The notes: generated by a model from the letters alone, not told the origin. Shown: positions 9,796-19,598, counted from the stretch's first letter. The stretch: DNA of 64,000 nt from JBCBSK01 sp965250105 (GCA_965250105.1 OZ252290.1:3682346-3746345); one strand, 5' to 3'. Numbers and translations are program-made.

Positions 9796-10943
9796 CCCAC
9801 GCGCCGACCGTGCTCACCAATGCGCATATCATCCTGCCCGACGAGGTGATCGACGGCCATGTGGCCCTGCGCGACGGGCGGATCGAAGCCGTGGGCCATG
9901 GCGCCTATGACGGGCCTGGCGCCGTCGACTGTGAGGGCGATTACGTGGTGCCCGGGCTTGTCGAACTGCACACCGACCATCTCGAAACCCACTACCACCC
10001 CCGGCCCAAGGTGCGCTGGCCGGCGGTGCCGGCGGCACTCGCCCATGACGCCCAGATCGTCGCCTCGGGCATCACCACGGTGTTCGACGCCGTTTGCGTC
10101 GGCAGCCCGTTCGGCGACGACCGGCGCAGCGCCGAGGATACCCGCGTCCTGGTAGATGCGGTGGGCGAGGCCCGCGATCTCGGCCTGCTGCGCGCCGACC
10201 ATCATCTTCATCTGCGTTGCGAGATCGTCGCCGACGATGTGGTCGAGGGCGTCGAGAAACTGTTGAAGACGGCCGATGTGCGCCTCATGTCGCTGATGGA
10301 CCACACGCCCGGCCAGCGCCAGTTCGTCAATGTCGACAAGTTCCGCGAATACTATCAGGGCACGGCCGGCATGACGTCCGACGAGGTCGAGCGCTTCATC
10401 GACGAACGTATCGCGCAGCAGGCCCGCGTCTCGCGCAAGCATCGCGAGGACGTCGTGGCGATCGCCCGCGATCGCGAGATCCCGCTCGCCAGCCATGACG
10501 ACGCCACCCACGATCATGTCGACGAGGCGATCGGTGATGGTGCCGTGATCAGCGAGTTTCCCACGACGCTGGAAGCGGCGACCCGCGCCCATGGCCATGG
10601 CCTGTCGGTGCTGATGGGCGGGCCGAACGTGGTGCGCGGCGGCTCGCATTCGGGCAATGTGTCGGCCATCGACCTCGCCAATAGCGGCCATCTCGACATT
10701 CTGTCGTCGGACTATGTGCCCGCCAGCCTGTTGATCGCCGCCTTCAAGCTCGTGCGCGACGTCACCCATATGACGCTGCCGGCGGCGATCCGGACCGTGA
10801 CCCTGACCCCGGCCAAGGCGGCGGGGCTGACCGATCGCGGTGCGATCCAGCCCGGTCTGCGCGCCGATGTGGCGCGCGTTTCTGCGCCGCGCGACATCGT
10901 GTCGGTGCGCGGCGTGTGGCGCGAGGGCGAGCGGGTGTTCTGA
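9792..10943 (+). CDS. phnM: PhnM, alpha-D-ribose 1-methylphosphonate 5-triphosphate diphosphatase
   Basis: PhnM removes pyrophosphate from ribose-1-phosphonate 5-triphosphate to give the 5-phosphate substrate of PhnJ. The 383-residue protein is an amidohydrolase-fold enzyme with the metal motif VELHTDHLETHYHPRP near residues 57-72, SGITTVFDA, LASHDDATHDHVDEA near residue 235 and the C-terminal LTPAKAAGLTDRGAIQPGLRADVA. Its start overlaps the preceding stop. It is the last gene of the operon; no phnN or phnCDE follows on this strand. Confidence 0.95.
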   Translation: MTHAPTVLTNAHIILPDEVIDGHVALRDGRIEAVGHGAYDGPGAVDCEGDYVVPGLVELHTDHLETHYHPRPKVRWPAVPAALAHDAQIVASGITTVFDAVCVGSPFGDDRRSAEDTRVLVDAVGEARDLGLLRADHHLHLRCEIVADDVVEGVEKLLKTADVRLMSLMDHTPGQRQFVNVDKFREYYQGTAGMTSDEVERFIDERIAQQARVSRKHREDVVAIARDREIPLASHDDATHDHVDEAIGDGAVISEFPTTLEAATRAHGHGLSVLMGGPNVVRGGSHSGNVSAIDLANSGHLDILSSDYVPASLLIAAFKLVRDVTHMTLPAAIRTVTLTPAKAAGLTDRGAIQPGLRADVARVSAPRDIVSVRGVWREGERVF

Positions 10944-11027
10944 CGGGCGGCATTCGCAAATCCGTTGCCCAAACAGGACATCATGCCACTTCTTCAATGT
11001 AATGGTTGAAGCTGCTCGAACGCCCGG

Positions 11028-11891
11028 TCAGCGCAATGCGAGGCGCTGGCCTTCATAGGGCGCGGCGCGACAGTCGACGCCGCGCCGGCGCAATTGCTCG
11101 CAGAGCCTGGCCGCGTCCGCCGCATCGACGAAGGGACCGGCGAGAAGCCGCAGGCGCAGCGCGCCGTCGTCGCCTTCATCGACCGCGATCATCGGGGCCA
11201 GGCCGCCGAGCAGTTCCTCATGGCCGGTCGCAAGGGCCGCCCAGATGCCGCGCGCGGCGTCAAGCGATCCGGCCGTGCCGAGATCGATGCCGAACACGGT
11301 CTGGCTGAGGCGCGCTGGGCTCGTGCGCGCTGCGTCGGTCGCCATGCCGGCCAGCGCGGCGTCGACCGCGTCCTCGGCGCTGTCGAGGCTCGCCATGTCG
11401 TCGAGATCGGCGACCGGCAGCGGACCGAATCGCACATCCACATCGCCGGCTGGCGGCAGGATCGGTGCTGGCAGGCCGACGGCTTCCAGCAAGTCAACGG
11501 GCTGGTCGAGGTCGCCGGACAGGGCGGGAACGGTCTGCCGTCCGGTGGCGGGCGGGGTCGCCGGGATGCTGCCGGTGACGGGGCCGAGCTCGGCTTCGAG
11601 ACGGGCGAGCTGGTCGGCGAGCGCCCGACGGTCCTGTTCCATGCGTTGGGTTTCGGCGCGCAGCCGCGAGATCTCGCCGGTCAGCCAGGCCATGGTTTCG
11701 GGGCTGATCGCCTGGGCGCCCCCCATATCGCGGGAGATGGCGGCCTCGCCGGAGAGAAAACGCGCGATCTGGGCGCGGCCGGGGTCGCTTGTCGACGCCA
11801 GTCCGACCAGGCTCATGGCACCGGCCGCGGCGACGAACCAGATGAGCGCGGACAGGAGCATTTTGCGCCGTGACGGATGCGGTCTGGCCAT
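11028..11891 (-). CDS. membrane-anchored protein with coiled coil and SPOR-like C-terminus
   Basis: A 287-residue protein with one transmembrane segment at about residues 11-31 (MLLSALIWFVAAAGAMSLVGLA), a predicted coiled coil near residues 70-102 (SRLRAETQRMEQDRRALADQL), a Pro/Ala-rich linker and a C-terminal repeat resembling a SPOR domain (LRLLAGPFVDAADAARLCEQL, then RRGVDCRAAPYEGQRLAL). SPOR domains bind denuded septal peptidoglycan, so a role in cell-wall maintenance is plausible but inferred. It is divergent from glmU with about 136 bases between starts. The start could also be MLLSAL at residue 11. Confidence 0.65.
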   Translation of the reverse strand: MARPHPSRRKMLLSALIWFVAAAGAMSLVGLASTSDPGRAQIARFLSGEAAISRDMGGAQAISPETMAWLTGEISRLRAETQRMEQDRRALADQLARLEAELGPVTGSIPATPPATGRQTVPALSGDLDQPVDLLEAVGLPAPILPPAGDVDVRFGPLPVADLDDMASLDSAEDAVDAALAGMATDAARTSPARLSQTVFGIDLGTAGSLDAARGIWAALATGHEELLGGLAPMIAVDEGDDGALRLRLLAGPFVDAADAARLCEQLRRRGVDCRAAPYEGQRLALR

Positions 11892-12027
11892 GGCCTCGGC
11901 TGTCGTGATGGGTGTCGGGACAGGTCCTTCGAGGTTACCGATACCAGATTCGGCCGATTATCTGCTAAGGGCGTGTCGCGCCGCGGGTCGGCGGCGCGAG
12001 ATCGAGACACAGCAACAGGATATGTTC

Positions 12028-13380
12028 ATGTCGGCCGAACCGGTTTCCCCGCTCACCGCTCCGCTTCATATCGTGCTGGCCGCCGGCGAGGGGACGCGGA
12101 TGCGCTCGACCCGCCCCAAGGTGATGCACGAAGTGGCGCATCGCCCGCTCGTCGGCCATGTCGTCGCGGCGGTTCTGGCCGCCGCCGACGATGCCGAGAT
12201 CGCGCTGGTGCGTGGACCGGACCATGACGGGGTCGAACAGGCGGTTCGCGCCATGGTGCCCAAGGCGAGCTGCCATATCCAGCGCGACAGGCTCGGCACG
12301 GCGCATGCGGCACTGGCGGCGCGCGCCCGGCTCGACGCCGCCACCGGTCCTGTCATCGTGCTGTTCGGCGATACGCCGCTTCTATTGCCCGACACCTTGC
12401 GCAAGCTGCACGGAGCCATCGCCGATGGGGCGGCAATCGCGGTCGTTGGCTTCGAGGCGCGCGATCCGTCCGGCTATGGCCGGCTGATCATGGATGACGC
12501 GGGTCTCGGCGCGATCCGCGAGGACAGGGAGGCGAGCGACGCCGAACGCGCCATCACGCTCTGCAATGGCGGCATGATGGCCTTCGACGGCCGGCTTTTG
12601 CCCGGCCTCCTCGACAGGATCGGCAATGACAACGCCAAGAGCGAATACTATCTGACCGACGCCGTGGCGCTGGCGCGCGGTGATGGTGGCAAGGTGGTCG
12701 TGGTCACCGCCGACGAGGCGGAACTCGCCGGCGTCAACAACCGAGCCCAGCTGGCCGAGGCCGAGCATATCGTTCAGGAGCGATTGCGGGCGGATGTCAT
12801 GTCCCACGGCGTGACGCTCATCGACCCGGCATCGGTCCATCTGGCGATGGACACGAGGCTCGGTCAGGACAGCCTCGTCGAACCCAATGTCGTGTTCGGA
12901 CCTGGCGTCACGGTCGAAGCGGGCGCCACGATTCGGGCCTTCAGCCATCTCGAAGGCTGCCATGTCGGTCCGGGCGCGGTGATTGGTCCCTTCGCCCGCC
13001 TCAGGCCGGGCGCGCGGCTCGGTCGCGGCGCGCGCGCCGGCAATTTCGTCGAGATCAAGAATGCCGAGATCGCCGACGGCGCCAAGATCAACCATCTGAG
13101 CTATGTCGGCGATGCGTCCGTCGGGACCGCCGCGAATGTCGGCGCCGGCACCATTACCTGCAACTATGACGGCGACCGCAAGCACCGCACCGAGATCGGC
13201 GCCGGCGCCTTCATTGGTTCGAACAGCGCGCTCGTCGCGCCGATCACGATTGGTGACGGCGCCTATGTCGGATCGGGCTCGACCGTCACCGAGGACGTGC
13301 CGGACGGCGCGCTGGCCATCGGGCGCGGCCGCCAGGTCACCAAGGAGGGGCGGGCGCCCAAGCCGAAGCCGAAATCGTGA
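12028..13380 (+). CDS. glmU: bifunctional GlmU (N-acetylglucosamine-1-P uridylyltransferase / glucosamine-1-P acetyltransferase)
   Basis: GlmU makes UDP-GlcNAc for peptidoglycan and lipid A. The N-terminal uridylyltransferase domain shows LAAGEGTRMRSTRPKVMH and LGTAHAAL; the C-terminal left-handed beta-helix acetyltransferase has RLRPGARLGRGARAGNF, GAGTITCNYDG and the catalytic KHRTEIG. ATG 12028 is chosen (450 residues, normal length) because AGGA lies seven bases upstream; ATG 12022 is too close to it. A much longer upstream frame is antisense to the SPOR-like gene. glmS follows after 138 bases, so the amino-sugar genes are adjacent. Confidence 0.97.
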   Translation: MSAEPVSPLTAPLHIVLAAGEGTRMRSTRPKVMHEVAHRPLVGHVVAAVLAAADDAEIALVRGPDHDGVEQAVRAMVPKASCHIQRDRLGTAHAALAARARLDAATGPVIVLFGDTPLLLPDTLRKLHGAIADGAAIAVVGFEARDPSGYGRLIMDDAGLGAIREDREASDAERAITLCNGGMMAFDGRLLPGLLDRIGNDNAKSEYYLTDAVALARGDGGKVVVVTADEAELAGVNNRAQLAEAEHIVQERLRADVMSHGVTLIDPASVHLAMDTRLGQDSLVEPNVVFGPGVTVEAGATIRAFSHLEGCHVGPGAVIGPFARLRPGARLGRGARAGNFVEIKNAEIADGAKINHLSYVGDASVGTAANVGAGTITCNYDGDRKHRTEIGAGAFIGSNSALVAPITIGDGAYVGSGSTVTEDVPDGALAIGRGRQVTKEGRAPKPKPKS

Positions 13381-13518
13381 CCCTTCGGGGCCGTCGGCGC
13401 GCCGCCGCGTCACACAGGGTCACCGAATGTGATTTTGGTCGACGCGCCGACAGGGCCTATCCACGCCACCGCAGCGCGGCATCAAGGATGCGCGGATCGT
13501 CACAGATAAGGAGCGCTC

Positions 13519-15345
13519 ATGTGCGGCATTGTCGGGATCGTCGGTCGGGAACCGGTTGCGGGCGATATTCTGTCGTCTCTCAAGCGGCTCGAATATCGCG
13601 GCTATGATTCGGCTGGCATCGCGACGCTCGAAGAGGGGCGGCTGACCCGCCGCCGGGCCGCCGGCAAGCTCGACAATCTCGGCCTGGTCTTGTCGCGGGA
13701 TCCGCTGAACGGGGTGATCGGCATCGGCCATACGCGCTGGGCGACCCATGGCAAGCCGACCGAAACCAATGCCCATCCGCACGCGTCGGGCCGGGTCGCG
13801 GTGGTGCATAACGGGATCATCGAGAATTTCGCCGCGCTGCGGGCCGAACTCATGGCGGAGGGGCGGCATTTCGACAGCGAGACCGACACCGAAGTCGTCG
13901 CCCATCTCGTCGACCGCGAATTGGCTCGGGGCCAGGATCCGGCCGGCGCCGTGGCGGCCGTGTTGCCGCGTCTCGAAGGGGCGTTCTCGCTCGCCTTCCT
14001 GTTCGATGGCGAAACCGATCTGATGATCGGAGCCCGACGCGGCAGCCCGCTCGCCGTCGGCCACGGGGAGGGCGCGAACTATCTCGGTTCCGATGCGATC
14101 GCGCTCGCGCCCTTCACCAACCGGGTGAGCTATCTCGAAGAAGGCGACATGGTCGTCGTCACCCGCGACACGGTCGAGATCCGCGATCAGGCCGGCATCA
14201 TCGTCGCCCGCCCGGTCCAACTGATCCCCGGCGCCGACTATGTCGTCGACAAGGGCACCTATCGCCACTTCATGGAGAAGGAGATCCATGAACAGCCCGA
14301 CGTGATCGCGCATACGCTCGGGCGCTATCTCGACATGGCCGGCGGCCGTGCCGTCCTGCCCGATGACGTACCGTTCGACTGGACAGCGCTGACGCGCGTC
14401 ACCCTGTCGGCCTGTGGCACGGCCTATTATGCGGGGCTGATCGCGAAATACTGGTTCGAGCGCTATGCCCGGCTGCCGGTCGAGATCGACGTCGCCTCGG
14501 AGTTCCGCTACCGCAACGCGCCGCTGCCGGAAAACGGCCTTGCCGTCTTCATCTCGCAATCGGGCGAGACCGCCGACACGCTGGCCGCCTTGCGCTATTG
14601 CCGCGCCGAGGGGCAGCATATCGCCGCCGTCATCAATGTGCCGACCTCGACCATCGCGCGCGAAAGCGATCTCGTCCTGCCGATCCTGGCGGGTCCCGAG
14701 ATCGGCGTCGCCTCGACTAAGGCCTTCACCTGCCAATTGGCGGTGCTGGCGGCGATGGCGCTGGTCGCCGGGCGCGCGCGCGGCGTGCTCGACGCCGATG
14801 ACGAGGCGGAGCTGGTGCGCCAACTCGTCGGCGTGCCGCGCCTCATGGTCGAGGCGCTGGCGCTCGAGGCCGAGATCGAGGCGATCACCCGCGATCTCGC
14901 CAAGGCCGAGGATGTGCTCTATCTCGGGCGCGGGCAGAATTTCTGCCTGGCGCTCGAAGGCGCGCTGAAGCTCAAGGAAATCTCCTATATCCATGCCGAG
15001 GGCTACGCGGCCGGCGAGCTCAAGCACGGCCCGATCGCGCTGATCGACGAGAAGATGCCGGTCATCGTCGTCGCGCCTTTCGACGATGTCTTCGACAAGA
15101 CCATGTCGAACATGCAGGAGGTCGCGGCCCGTGGCGGCCGCATCATCCTCATCACGGACGCGCGAGGCGCGGCCGTGGCCGGCGGCGATGCCGAGAATGT
15201 CATCGTGCTGCCCGAGATCGGCGCCGTCGCCGCGCCCTTGGTCTATTCAGTGCCGATGCAGCTTCTCGCCTATCACACGGCCGTCTTCATGGGAACGGAT
15301 GTCGATCAGCCGCGCAATCTAGCGAAATCGGTCACGGTCGAGTAG
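13519..15345 (+). CDS. glmS: glutamine-fructose-6-phosphate aminotransferase GlmS
   Basis: GlmS makes glucosamine-6-phosphate, the first committed step toward UDP-GlcNAc. The 608-residue enzyme starts with the catalytic Cys of the N-terminal glutaminase (MCGIVGIVG), followed by two SIS domains with CGTAYYAG, SQSGETADT and ASTKAFTCQ, and ends in the conserved LAKSVTVE. AAGGAG lies just upstream of the ATG. It is convergent with the DUF454 gene, with only 11 bases between the stops. Confidence 0.97.
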   Translation: MCGIVGIVGREPVAGDILSSLKRLEYRGYDSAGIATLEEGRLTRRRAAGKLDNLGLVLSRDPLNGVIGIGHTRWATHGKPTETNAHPHASGRVAVVHNGIIENFAALRAELMAEGRHFDSETDTEVVAHLVDRELARGQDPAGAVAAVLPRLEGAFSLAFLFDGETDLMIGARRGSPLAVGHGEGANYLGSDAIALAPFTNRVSYLEEGDMVVVTRDTVEIRDQAGIIVARPVQLIPGADYVVDKGTYRHFMEKEIHEQPDVIAHTLGRYLDMAGGRAVLPDDVPFDWTALTRVTLSACGTAYYAGLIAKYWFERYARLPVEIDVASEFRYRNAPLPENGLAVFISQSGETADTLAALRYCRAEGQHIAAVINVPTSTIARESDLVLPILAGPEIGVASTKAFTCQLAVLAAMALVAGRARGVLDADDEAELVRQLVGVPRLMVEALALEAEIEAITRDLAKAEDVLYLGRGQNFCLALEGALKLKEISYIHAEGYAAGELKHGPIALIDEKMPVIVVAPFDDVFDKTMSNMQEVAARGGRIILITDARGAAVAGGDAENVIVLPEIGAVAAPLVYSVPMQLLAYHTAVFMGTDVDQPRNLAKSVTVE

Positions 15346-15356
15346 GCGCGCGATCC

Positions 15357-15755
15357 TTAACGCTGGGTCAGCGCGGCATCTGTGTCGCGGGACAGCCCAT
15401 CGGGCTCGGGGCGCGCCGCGATCCAGTAGCCGATGGCGAGAAAGCCGAAGGCGGCGAGCGCCAGGGCGACCGCCGGCAGGAGATGCGAGGCGGCCAGGAG
15501 CGCGAAACCGGCGATCAGGCCGAGAAAGGCCGCGCGCTTGGCATAAGCCGGCATCGCGCCGTTGTCGCGCCAGGCGGCGACGGCCGGGCCGAAGCGGGGA
15601 TGGGTGAGGATCCAGGCTTCGAGCCGGGGCGAGGAACGCGCGAAGCAGCCCGCCGCCAGGATCAGGAAGATCGTCGTCGGCAGGATCGGCAGCACGACAC
15701 CGACGAGGCCGATGCCGACGAGCGCCCATCCCGCGATCAACCAGACGATCTTCAT
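15357..15755 (-). CDS. DUF454 (YbaN-like) small inner-membrane protein
   Basis: A 132-residue protein with three or four hydrophobic segments. The N-terminus WALVGIGLVGVVLPILPTTIFL and ARSSPRLEAWILTHPRFGP are characteristic of DUF454/YbaN. It is predicted to be an integral inner-membrane protein; its function is not known. It is convergent with glmS. Confidence 0.85.
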   Translation of the reverse strand: MKIVWLIAGWALVGIGLVGVVLPILPTTIFLILAAGCFARSSPRLEAWILTHPRFGPAVAAWRDNGAMPAYAKRAAFLGLIAGFALLAASHLLPAVALALAAFGFLAIGYWIAARPEPDGLSRDTDAALTQR

Positions 15756-15932
15756 CGCGCTGTGTCCTTTCCAAAGGCGGACCCTCCGCCCCGATCGACG
15801 ACATACGTATCATCCCATATTGGCGGTTCCATGGCCAAGACAATGGCGGGCGCGGCCGAAATGTGGCCTTGCACAAAAAACGCGCATGACGCCCCGGCCG
15901 CGCGGCGCCACAATCCTGCCGCACCGAACCTG

Positions 15933-15960
15933 TTGCAACGAAACGGCAACACCATATTCG
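15933..15960 (+). promoter_or_regulatory. candidate sigma-70 type promoter for the DUF502 gene
   Basis: TTGCAA (15933-15938) and TATTCG (15955-15960) are separated by 16 bases in the divergent gap between the DUF454 and DUF502 genes, on the DUF502 strand and 80 bases before its ATG. The match is partial and unsupported by any other signal. Confidence 0.25.
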
Positions 15961-16039
15961 GTAGATTGACGGCTCATGACCCGGCCGGGATCCTGCCGGC
16001 GGGGAGCCACCACATGGATGACGGCACAGCCGAGGGACG

Positions 16040-16825
16040 ATGACGCGCGACGACATTCCCCATGACGAGGACCACCACCCGCACAAGCGGGGCGGCATCG
16101 TCATGCGTCTCAGGAATTATTTCCTGACCGGCCTCGTCGTCGCGGCGCCGATCGGCATCACGGCCTTTCTCACCTGGTCCTTCGTCACCTGGGTCGACGA
16201 CCGGGTCAAACCGCTCATTCCGCTGCGCTATTCGCCGGAAACCTATCTACCGTTCACGATTCCCGGCCTTGGGGTGCTGATCGCGGTCCTGTTCCTGATC
16301 CTGCTCGGCGCGCTGACCGCCAATCTCGTCGGCCGCACCATCGTCAACTATGGCGAGATGATGCTCGACCGGATGCCGCTCGTCCGCTCGATCTACAAGA
16401 CACTGAAGCAGATCTTCGAGACGGTGCTGTCGCAGACGGGCAATTCGTTCAAGACCGTCGGGCTGATGGAATTCCCCCGCCGGGGCAGCTGGTGTCTCGT
16501 CTTCATTTCGACGGATGCCAAGGGCGAGGTGCTGGAAAAGGTCGGCGAGGGCGAGGACATGTACACCTGCTTCATGCCGACCGTGCCCAATCCGACGACC
16601 GGCTTTCTGATGTTCGTGCCGAAAAAGGATGTGCGCATTCTCGACATGTCGGTCGAGGAGGCGGCGAAACTCGCCATATCGGGCGGGCTGGTCGTGCCCG
16701 ACTACGGGCAACCGCCTGAAGGCGCGGCCGAGGCGGCAAAGCCGGGCGCGACAAAGCGCCGGAACGGCAAGCCAGTCGACAAGCCCAGCGACAAGCCGGA
16801 TGACAGTCGCGACGCTGCCGAATAG
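16040..16825 (+). CDS. DUF502 family inner-membrane protein
   Basis: A 261-residue protein with two transmembrane segments (LRNYFLTGLVVAAPIGITAF near residue 23 and LGVLIAVLFLILLGALTANL near residue 76) and a conserved cytosolic part containing MPLVRSIYKTLKQ, VGLMEFPRRGSW and VPNPTTGFLMFVPK, all typical of DUF502. The C-terminal 40 residues are Lys/Pro/Asp-rich. Function is unknown. recG lies convergent 13 bases beyond its stop. Confidence 0.88.
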   Translation: MTRDDIPHDEDHHPHKRGGIVMRLRNYFLTGLVVAAPIGITAFLTWSFVTWVDDRVKPLIPLRYSPETYLPFTIPGLGVLIAVLFLILLGALTANLVGRTIVNYGEMMLDRMPLVRSIYKTLKQIFETVLSQTGNSFKTVGLMEFPRRGSWCLVFISTDAKGEVLEKVGEGEDMYTCFMPTVPNPTTGFLMFVPKKDVRILDMSVEEAAKLAISGGLVVPDYGQPPEGAAEAAKPGATKRRNGKPVDKPSDKPDDSRDAAE

Positions 16826-16837
16826 CCGGCGACCTGT

Positions 16838-19000
16838 TCATCCCGAATCGAGGTAGCGCGTCGCCTCGTAGCGCTCGAACAGATGCAGAAGGACCCGGAG
16901 CTGGCGGCCCCTGTCGCTGGTCAGGCCCGGGTCCTGGTCGAGTGTCAGACGGGCGTCGTCGCGCGCGGTTTCGATGAGATCGAGATGATGTTCGGGCCGG
17001 GCGATGCGGAAAGCGGGCAGCCCGCTCTGGCGCGCGCCCAGCACATCGCCGCCGCCGCGCAGCCGCAGATCTTCCTCCGCGATGCGGAAGCCGTCATTGG
17101 TCTCGCGCAGCATGGTCAGCCGTTGCATCGCCGTGTCGCCGAGCGGCGGCGTATAGACCAGGAGGCAATGCGAGGCGGCCGCACCGCGCCCGACCCGGCC
17201 GCGCAGCTGATGCAACTGGGCGAGGCCGAACCGTTCCGCGCTCTCGACCACGATGAGGCTCGCTTCCGGCACGTCGACGCCGACCTCGACCACGGTGGTC
17301 GCGACCAGGATCGCCACATCGCCGTCGCGGAAGGCGGTGGTGACCCGGTCCTTCTCGTCGGGCCGCATGCGGCCATGCAGCAGGGCCGCGCGGTCGCCGA
17401 ACCGTTGGGCGAGGGCGGCATGGCGCGCTTCGGCGGCCTGGGCGTCGATCGCTTCGGATTCTTCGACCAACGGGCAGACCCAGTAGACCCGTTCGCCGCG
17501 CTCGATCGTGCGCCCGACGGCCGAGACAACCTCGTCGATCCGCTCGGACGAGATGATGCGGGTGTCGATGTCCTGGCGGCCCGCCGGCTTCTCGTCGAGC
17601 CGAGAAACGTCCATGTCGCCGTAAAAGCTCAGAAGCAGGGTGCGCGGGATGGGCGTGGCCGTCGTGACCAGAAGGTCGACATCGCCGCCCTTGGCGGCGA
17701 GATCGAGCCGCTGATGGACGCCGAAGCGGTGCTGCTCGTCGATCACCGCGAGCCCGAGCCGGGCATAGGAGGTGCTGGCCTGGAACAGCGCCTGGGTGCC
17801 GACGACGATGTCCGCCGCGCCGGACTGGGCGGCATCGCGCGCCGCCCGCGCCTGCGCCGTCTTGAGCTGGCCCGTCAACAGCGCGACGGACAGTCCGTCG
17901 CGGGCGGCGAAGCGCGACAGCGTCTCGTAATGCTGCCGGGCGAGGAGTTCCGTCGGTGCCATCAGCACCGATTGCGCGCCCGAGGCAGCGACATGCGCCA
18001 TGGCGAGATAGGCGACGGCGGTCTTGCCACTGCCGACATCGCCCTGCAGCAGGCGGATCATCCGCTGCGGCGCTTCGAGGTCGGCGATGATCTCCGACAC
18101 CGACCGCACCTGCGCGCCGGTCGGGGGAAAGGGCAGGTTGGCGATCGCCGCATCGACCGCCGTCCGGTCGGCCCGGCGCGCGATCCCGGACGTGACCCGC
18201 ATCGAGCGGCGGACCAGCGCCAGGGCAAGTTGGCCGGCCAGGAGTTCGTCATAGGCGAGCCGCTGCCAGCCGGGACTGTCCGGGCCATTGCGCGCACGCT
18301 CGCCGATGTCGTCACTCGCCGTCCTGCTGTCCGCCGTTCCGCTGTCGGGCGTCCCGGCATCTGGCAGGTCGTGCAGGCCCGCAAGAGCGTCCGAGACGCC
18401 CGGCCAGCGACGCTGCGCCAGAAGATCGGGGCGTAGCCAGTCGTCGAGAACGGGGATGCGGGGCAGGGCCTGTTCGATGGCCGCGCGGATATGATGCCCC
18501 GTCAGGTCGGCTGTCTTGCGGTAGACCGGTTCGAAGGGCGGAATCGTGCCGCTCGCGGGGTCGACCATATGGTCGGGATGGGCCATCTGGGCGCGGCCGT
18601 CGAAGAGATCGATGCGGCCGCTGACAAGCCGCACCGATCCTTCGGGCAGCGTGCGTTCGAGCCAACGCGGATCGGCCCGGAAGAAGACCACGGTCAAATC
18701 ATCGCCGGCCTCGGTCATGGTCGAGATGCGATAGGGCGCGCGCGAGCCGCGCGGCGGCGGCCTGTGTTCGCCGACACGGACCCGGAACGTCGCCACCGCC
18801 GGCAGCGTCAGGCTGGCCAGGAGCGCGACCGGGCGCCGGTCGATGACGCCGGTCGGTGCGTGAAACAGGAGATCGATCACCCGCGCTGGCGTCTCGGCAT
18901 CGCGCGACAGCAGGCGGTTGAAGGCCTGCGCCCGTTTCGGGCCGATGCCGGCGAGCACCGAGAGGTCGGCGAACAGGGGGTTGAGGCTGTCGGGGCGCAT
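16838..19000 (-). CDS. recG: ATP-dependent DNA helicase RecG
   Basis: RecG remodels stalled forks and Holliday junctions. The 720-residue protein has the N-terminal wedge region, Walker A GDVGSGKTAVA near residue 318, Walker B DEQHRFGV, motif III TATPIPRTLLL and motifs V/VI (VATTVVEVGVDVPEAS, LAQLHQLRGRVGRG). A segment near residues 205-225 is rich in Asp/Ser/Thr and may be an extra loop. It is divergent from sdhE, a common Rhizobiales arrangement followed by mfd. Confidence 0.97.
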   Translation of the reverse strand: MRPDSLNPLFADLSVLAGIGPKRAQAFNRLLSRDAETPARVIDLLFHAPTGVIDRRPVALLASLTLPAVATFRVRVGEHRPPPRGSRAPYRISTMTEAGDDLTVVFFRADPRWLERTLPEGSVRLVSGRIDLFDGRAQMAHPDHMVDPASGTIPPFEPVYRKTADLTGHHIRAAIEQALPRIPVLDDWLRPDLLAQRRWPGVSDALAGLHDLPDAGTPDSGTADSRTASDDIGERARNGPDSPGWQRLAYDELLAGQLALALVRRSMRVTSGIARRADRTAVDAAIANLPFPPTGAQVRSVSEIIADLEAPQRMIRLLQGDVGSGKTAVAYLAMAHVAASGAQSVLMAPTELLARQHYETLSRFAARDGLSVALLTGQLKTAQARAARDAAQSGAADIVVGTQALFQASTSYARLGLAVIDEQHRFGVHQRLDLAAKGGDVDLLVTTATPIPRTLLLSFYGDMDVSRLDEKPAGRQDIDTRIISSERIDEVVSAVGRTIERGERVYWVCPLVEESEAIDAQAAEARHAALAQRFGDRAALLHGRMRPDEKDRVTTAFRDGDVAILVATTVVEVGVDVPEASLIVVESAERFGLAQLHQLRGRVGRGAAASHCLLVYTPPLGDTAMQRLTMLRETNDGFRIAEEDLRLRGGGDVLGARQSGLPAFRIARPEHHLDLIETARDDARLTLDQDPGLTSDRGRQLRVLLHLFERYEATRYLDSG

Positions 19001-19258
19001 GGTCCTTCACCTGGGCTTGCTCGAAAAGCGATACACGCCCGCTTCCGCTATGCAAATCGCCTGACCGCCACGGCCGCCTGGCGCAATAGGACCCAGATCT
19101 GCGCCAACTGGCGCGCCGCCGGACCTGACAAGCGGCCGGTCAGCAGCTATATCAGCGCCCTTGCTAGCGGGACCCGACGGCGCGACGACTGCCGGCCTCC
19201 GGCTTGGCGGACCAGCGACACAGGGTCTTGAGAAGACAGCTTGAGCGAAGGACGATCG

Positions 19259-19561
19259 ATGACGGGAACGGATATGTCGAGCGCCGATCTGTCGCCGCGC
19301 CGCCGGCGCATGCTGTTCCGCGCCTGGCATCGAGGTATCCGCGAAATGGACCTTCTGCTCGGCCGCTTCGCCGACCACCATATCGCCGGAATGGACGAGG
19401 CCGAACTCGACCGCTTCGAGGCGCTGCTCGCGGTTCAGGATCTCGACCTCTATGGCTGGATCGCCGGCCAGACGCCGATACCGCCCGAACATGATTCGCC
19501 GGTATTCCAGGCACTTCTGGCCTTTCATGCCGCCCATCCGACCGCCGGCGACGCCGGATGA
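19259..19561 (+). CDS. sdhE: SdhE, succinate dehydrogenase flavinylation factor
   Basis: A small helical protein of about 100 residues that promotes covalent attachment of FAD to SdhA. The key RGxxE motif is present as RAWHRGIREMD, followed by LLGRFADHHI and the LDLYGWIAGQTPIP motif. ATG 19259 is preferred because GAAGGA lies seven bases upstream; an in-frame TTG at 19241 is less likely. mfd starts 38 bases after the stop. Confidence 0.93.
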   Translation: MTGTDMSSADLSPRRRRMLFRAWHRGIREMDLLLGRFADHHIAGMDEAELDRFEALLAVQDLDLYGWIAGQTPIPPEHDSPVFQALLAFHAAHPTAGDAG

Positions 19562-19598
19562 CCGGCCGACCGCTCCACAGGATCCCAGACACGCCGTC

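Noticed and set aside
11245..12021. Long upstream extension of the glmU frame
   Set aside because: It is antisense to the SPOR-like gene and has no family similarity; GlmU begins at about 12028 with a ribosome site.
13381..13518. glmS riboswitch or ribozyme upstream of glmS
   Set aside because: The glmS ribozyme is confined mainly to Gram-positive bacteria, and the 138-base gap shows no matching conserved core.
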